Positions 6,591-6,899 of a stretch of 6,899 nucleotides of DNA are shown here, piece by piece. Each line of letters starts with the position of its first letter. Within the stretch, counting starts at the first letter, position 1. The position numbers and the translations under genes are program-made. The notes under the pieces are model-generated. The model was not told the DNA's origin and did not search any database. It saw nothing but the letters and a program-made list of their open reading frames with translations. This stretch comes from Gammaproteobacteria bacterium (GTDB lineage Bacteria > Pseudomonadota > Gammaproteobacteria > Pseudomonadales > Cellvibrionaceae), in the NCBI GenBank assembly GCA_021151625.1, contig JAGKWY010000153.1:1-6899 (forward strand), in the 5' to 3' direction.

Positions 6591-6692
6591 CCAGTAGGCA
6601 GAAATAAAAACAGCGCCAGATCAAAATGCGCCAAAAGAAGGAGCTTAACGCCAGCTAAAAATGCCAAGAATCACACAAATATCGGGAGTTTT

Positions 6693-6713
6693 GCGCAGCA
6701 GCGCGCGTTTTTT
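6693..6713 (+). terminator. Short GC hairpin followed by six Ts
   Basis: GCGC (6693-6696) and GCGC (6701-6704) can pair around an AGCA loop, extended by a T-G wobble, and T6 follows at 6708-6713. The stem is short and two to three bases separate it from the T-run, so it would be a weak intrinsic terminator on the plus strand. No plus-strand gene ends nearby, so it would only block stray transcription heading toward the gene at 6884. Confidence 0.25.
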
Positions 6714-6746
6714 GAGCGCACAGGACTTTATCATTGAATGGATATG

Positions 6747-6760
6747 AGCTAACGTTAGCT
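6747..6760. promoter_or_regulatory. Perfect 14-base palindrome with central CG (operator-like)
   Basis: AGCTAACGTTAGCT is its own reverse complement. Its AACGTT core with a central CG step is the form known for many LacI/GalR-family operators, which are even-length palindromes centred on CG. It lies about 125 bases before the right-edge gene start. No regulator gene is in the window, so the family assignment is an inference from shape. Confidence 0.4.
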
Positions 6761-6770
6761 TTGGCCACAA

Positions 6771-6797
6771 GTGCTAATAAGCTCAAGAGCTTAGCGC
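6771..6797. repeat. Strong imperfect hairpin upstream of the right-edge gene
   Basis: TAAGCTC and GAGCTTA pair perfectly (7 bp) across an AA loop at 6785-6786, using 6778-6784 and 6787-6793. An alternative fold pairs GTGCTAA (6771-6777) with TTAGCGC (6791-6797) outside GCTC/GAGC, leaving a TAA bulge. No T-run follows on either strand, so it is more likely a binding site or leader structure than a terminator. Confidence 0.4.
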
Positions 6798-6820
6798 AGA
6801 TTCTTTATGCCATTTATATC

Positions 6821-6832
6821 ATTGAATTCAAT
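6821..6832. promoter_or_regulatory. Perfect 12-base palindrome ATTGAATTCAAT
   Basis: ATTGAATTCAAT is self-complementary over all 12 bases and sits about 50 bases before the ATG at 6884, overlapping the second copy of the 11-base repeat. AT-rich words that could be a -10 box (TTTATA 6813-6818, TATATC 6815-6820) lie just before it. The palindrome would then fall near the transcription start, a typical repressor position. Confidence 0.35.
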
Positions 6833-6883
6833 ACCAGCCGCCGGGGCTAACATCATCAACGGTCGGTAACCCAGGAAGACGCC

Positions 6884-6899
6884 ATGCATACCCTAAAAA
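6884..6899 (+). CDS. Start of a plus-strand gene cut by the window edge, product unknown
   Basis: ATG at 6884-6886 is preceded by AGGAAG (6873-6878), a strong Shine-Dalgarno at good spacing, and opens a frame reading MHTLK before the sequence ends. Five residues cannot identify a product; a basic residue this early would suit a signal peptide but proves nothing. The palindrome-rich stretch upstream suggests a regulated gene. It is divergent from rlmI. Confidence 0.5.

Larger units (their letters stand above)
6729..6827 (+). repeat. 11-base direct repeat TATCATTGAAT, two copies 88 bases apart
   Basis: TATCATTGAAT is found at 6729-6739 and again at 6817-6827 with no mismatch. The second copy overlaps the ATTGAATTCAAT palindrome. 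The intervening 77 bases contain the 14-base palindrome and the strong hairpin. Two sites 88 bases apart could serve a looping or cooperative regulator; chance is possible in AT-rich sequence. Confidence 0.4.
6540..6883. other. Intergenic region between rlmI and the right-edge gene
   Basis: These 344 bases hold no convincing gene. The left third contains the rlmI promoter and leader, which is strongly pyrimidine-rich on the transcribed strand (two T-runs at 6551-6564). The middle (6601-6670) is A-rich on the plus strand with four spaced GCCA words (6615, 6630, 6650, 6663), the first three preceded by C or GC. The right third (6690-6832) holds a GC hairpin with a T-run, two perfect palindromes, one strong hairpin and an 11-base direct repeat, listed separately. 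The pentamer GCTAA or its complement recurs through the region. The density of symmetry suggests control of the plus-strand gene starting at 6884. Confidence 0.6.

Noticed and set aside
6626..6658. Ten-codon frame MRQKKELNAS as a leader peptide
   Set aside because: No ribosome site, no run of regulatory codons and no attenuator linked to it.
6661..6747. 28-codon plus-strand frame beginning MPRITQISGV
   Set aside because: The AGGAG at 6639-6643 is 17 bases from its ATG, too far for use, and it crosses the GC hairpin. There is no homology I recognise, so it is probably chance.
1..6899. Mobile element, CRISPR array, tRNA/rRNA or defence system
   Set aside because: Checked by eye on both strands: no repeated spacer pattern, no transposase or integrase motif, no tRNA-like clover-leaf. 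The window is conserved housekeeping DNA.

Overview
This window looks like a chromosomal housekeeping segment of a gammaproteobacterium. All five complete proteins, and the one partial protein, read as close relatives of Pseudomonas/Cellvibrio-type proteins. The gene order rppH-ptsP-lgt-thyA is the conserved order also found in Escherichia coli. A Cellvibrionaceae-like or neighbouring marine/soil lineage is my best guess, made by protein resemblance alone. I see no transposase, integrase, phage gene, CRISPR array, tRNA or rRNA.

Layout. Positions 1-4425 hold four minus-strand genes, probably one transcription unit read right to left: rppH (RNA 5'-pyrophosphohydrolase, GTG start at 4425), ptsP (enzyme I of the nitrogen phosphotransferase system), lgt (prolipoprotein diacylglyceryl transferase) and thyA (thymidylate synthase, cut by the left edge of the window after 209 codons). 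The gaps between them are 58, 89 and 27 bases. A 237-base divergent promoter region (4426-4662) separates rppH from a plus-strand HAD subfamily IB phosphatase gene (4663-5319). That gene converges with rlmI (5346-6539, minus strand), a 23S rRNA m5C methyltransferase; the 26-base gap carries part of an inverted repeat. To the right, 6540-6883 is non-coding. It holds the rlmI promoter and, closer to the window end, several perfect palindromes and an 11-base direct repeat. It leads into a well-placed Shine-Dalgarno sequence and ATG at 6884, the start of a plus-strand gene that runs out of the window.

How the genes relate. The products serve mRNA decay initiation (RppH), nitrogen/carbon phosphorelay signalling (PtsP), lipoprotein maturation in the inner membrane (Lgt), dTMP synthesis (ThyA) and ribosome modification (RlmI). 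They share core-growth roles but not a single pathway. No new defence, mobile or biosynthetic system is visible.

The points most worth a second look are small. They are: a Gly in place of the second Asn of the Lgt signature; a one-codon start-stop unit (ATG TAA) directly abutting the ptsP start codon; a 13-residue insertion ahead of the ThyA catalytic cysteine; an alternative, almost leaderless start for RppH; and a palindrome cluster with a LacI-family-like operator upstream of the truncated gene at the right edge.
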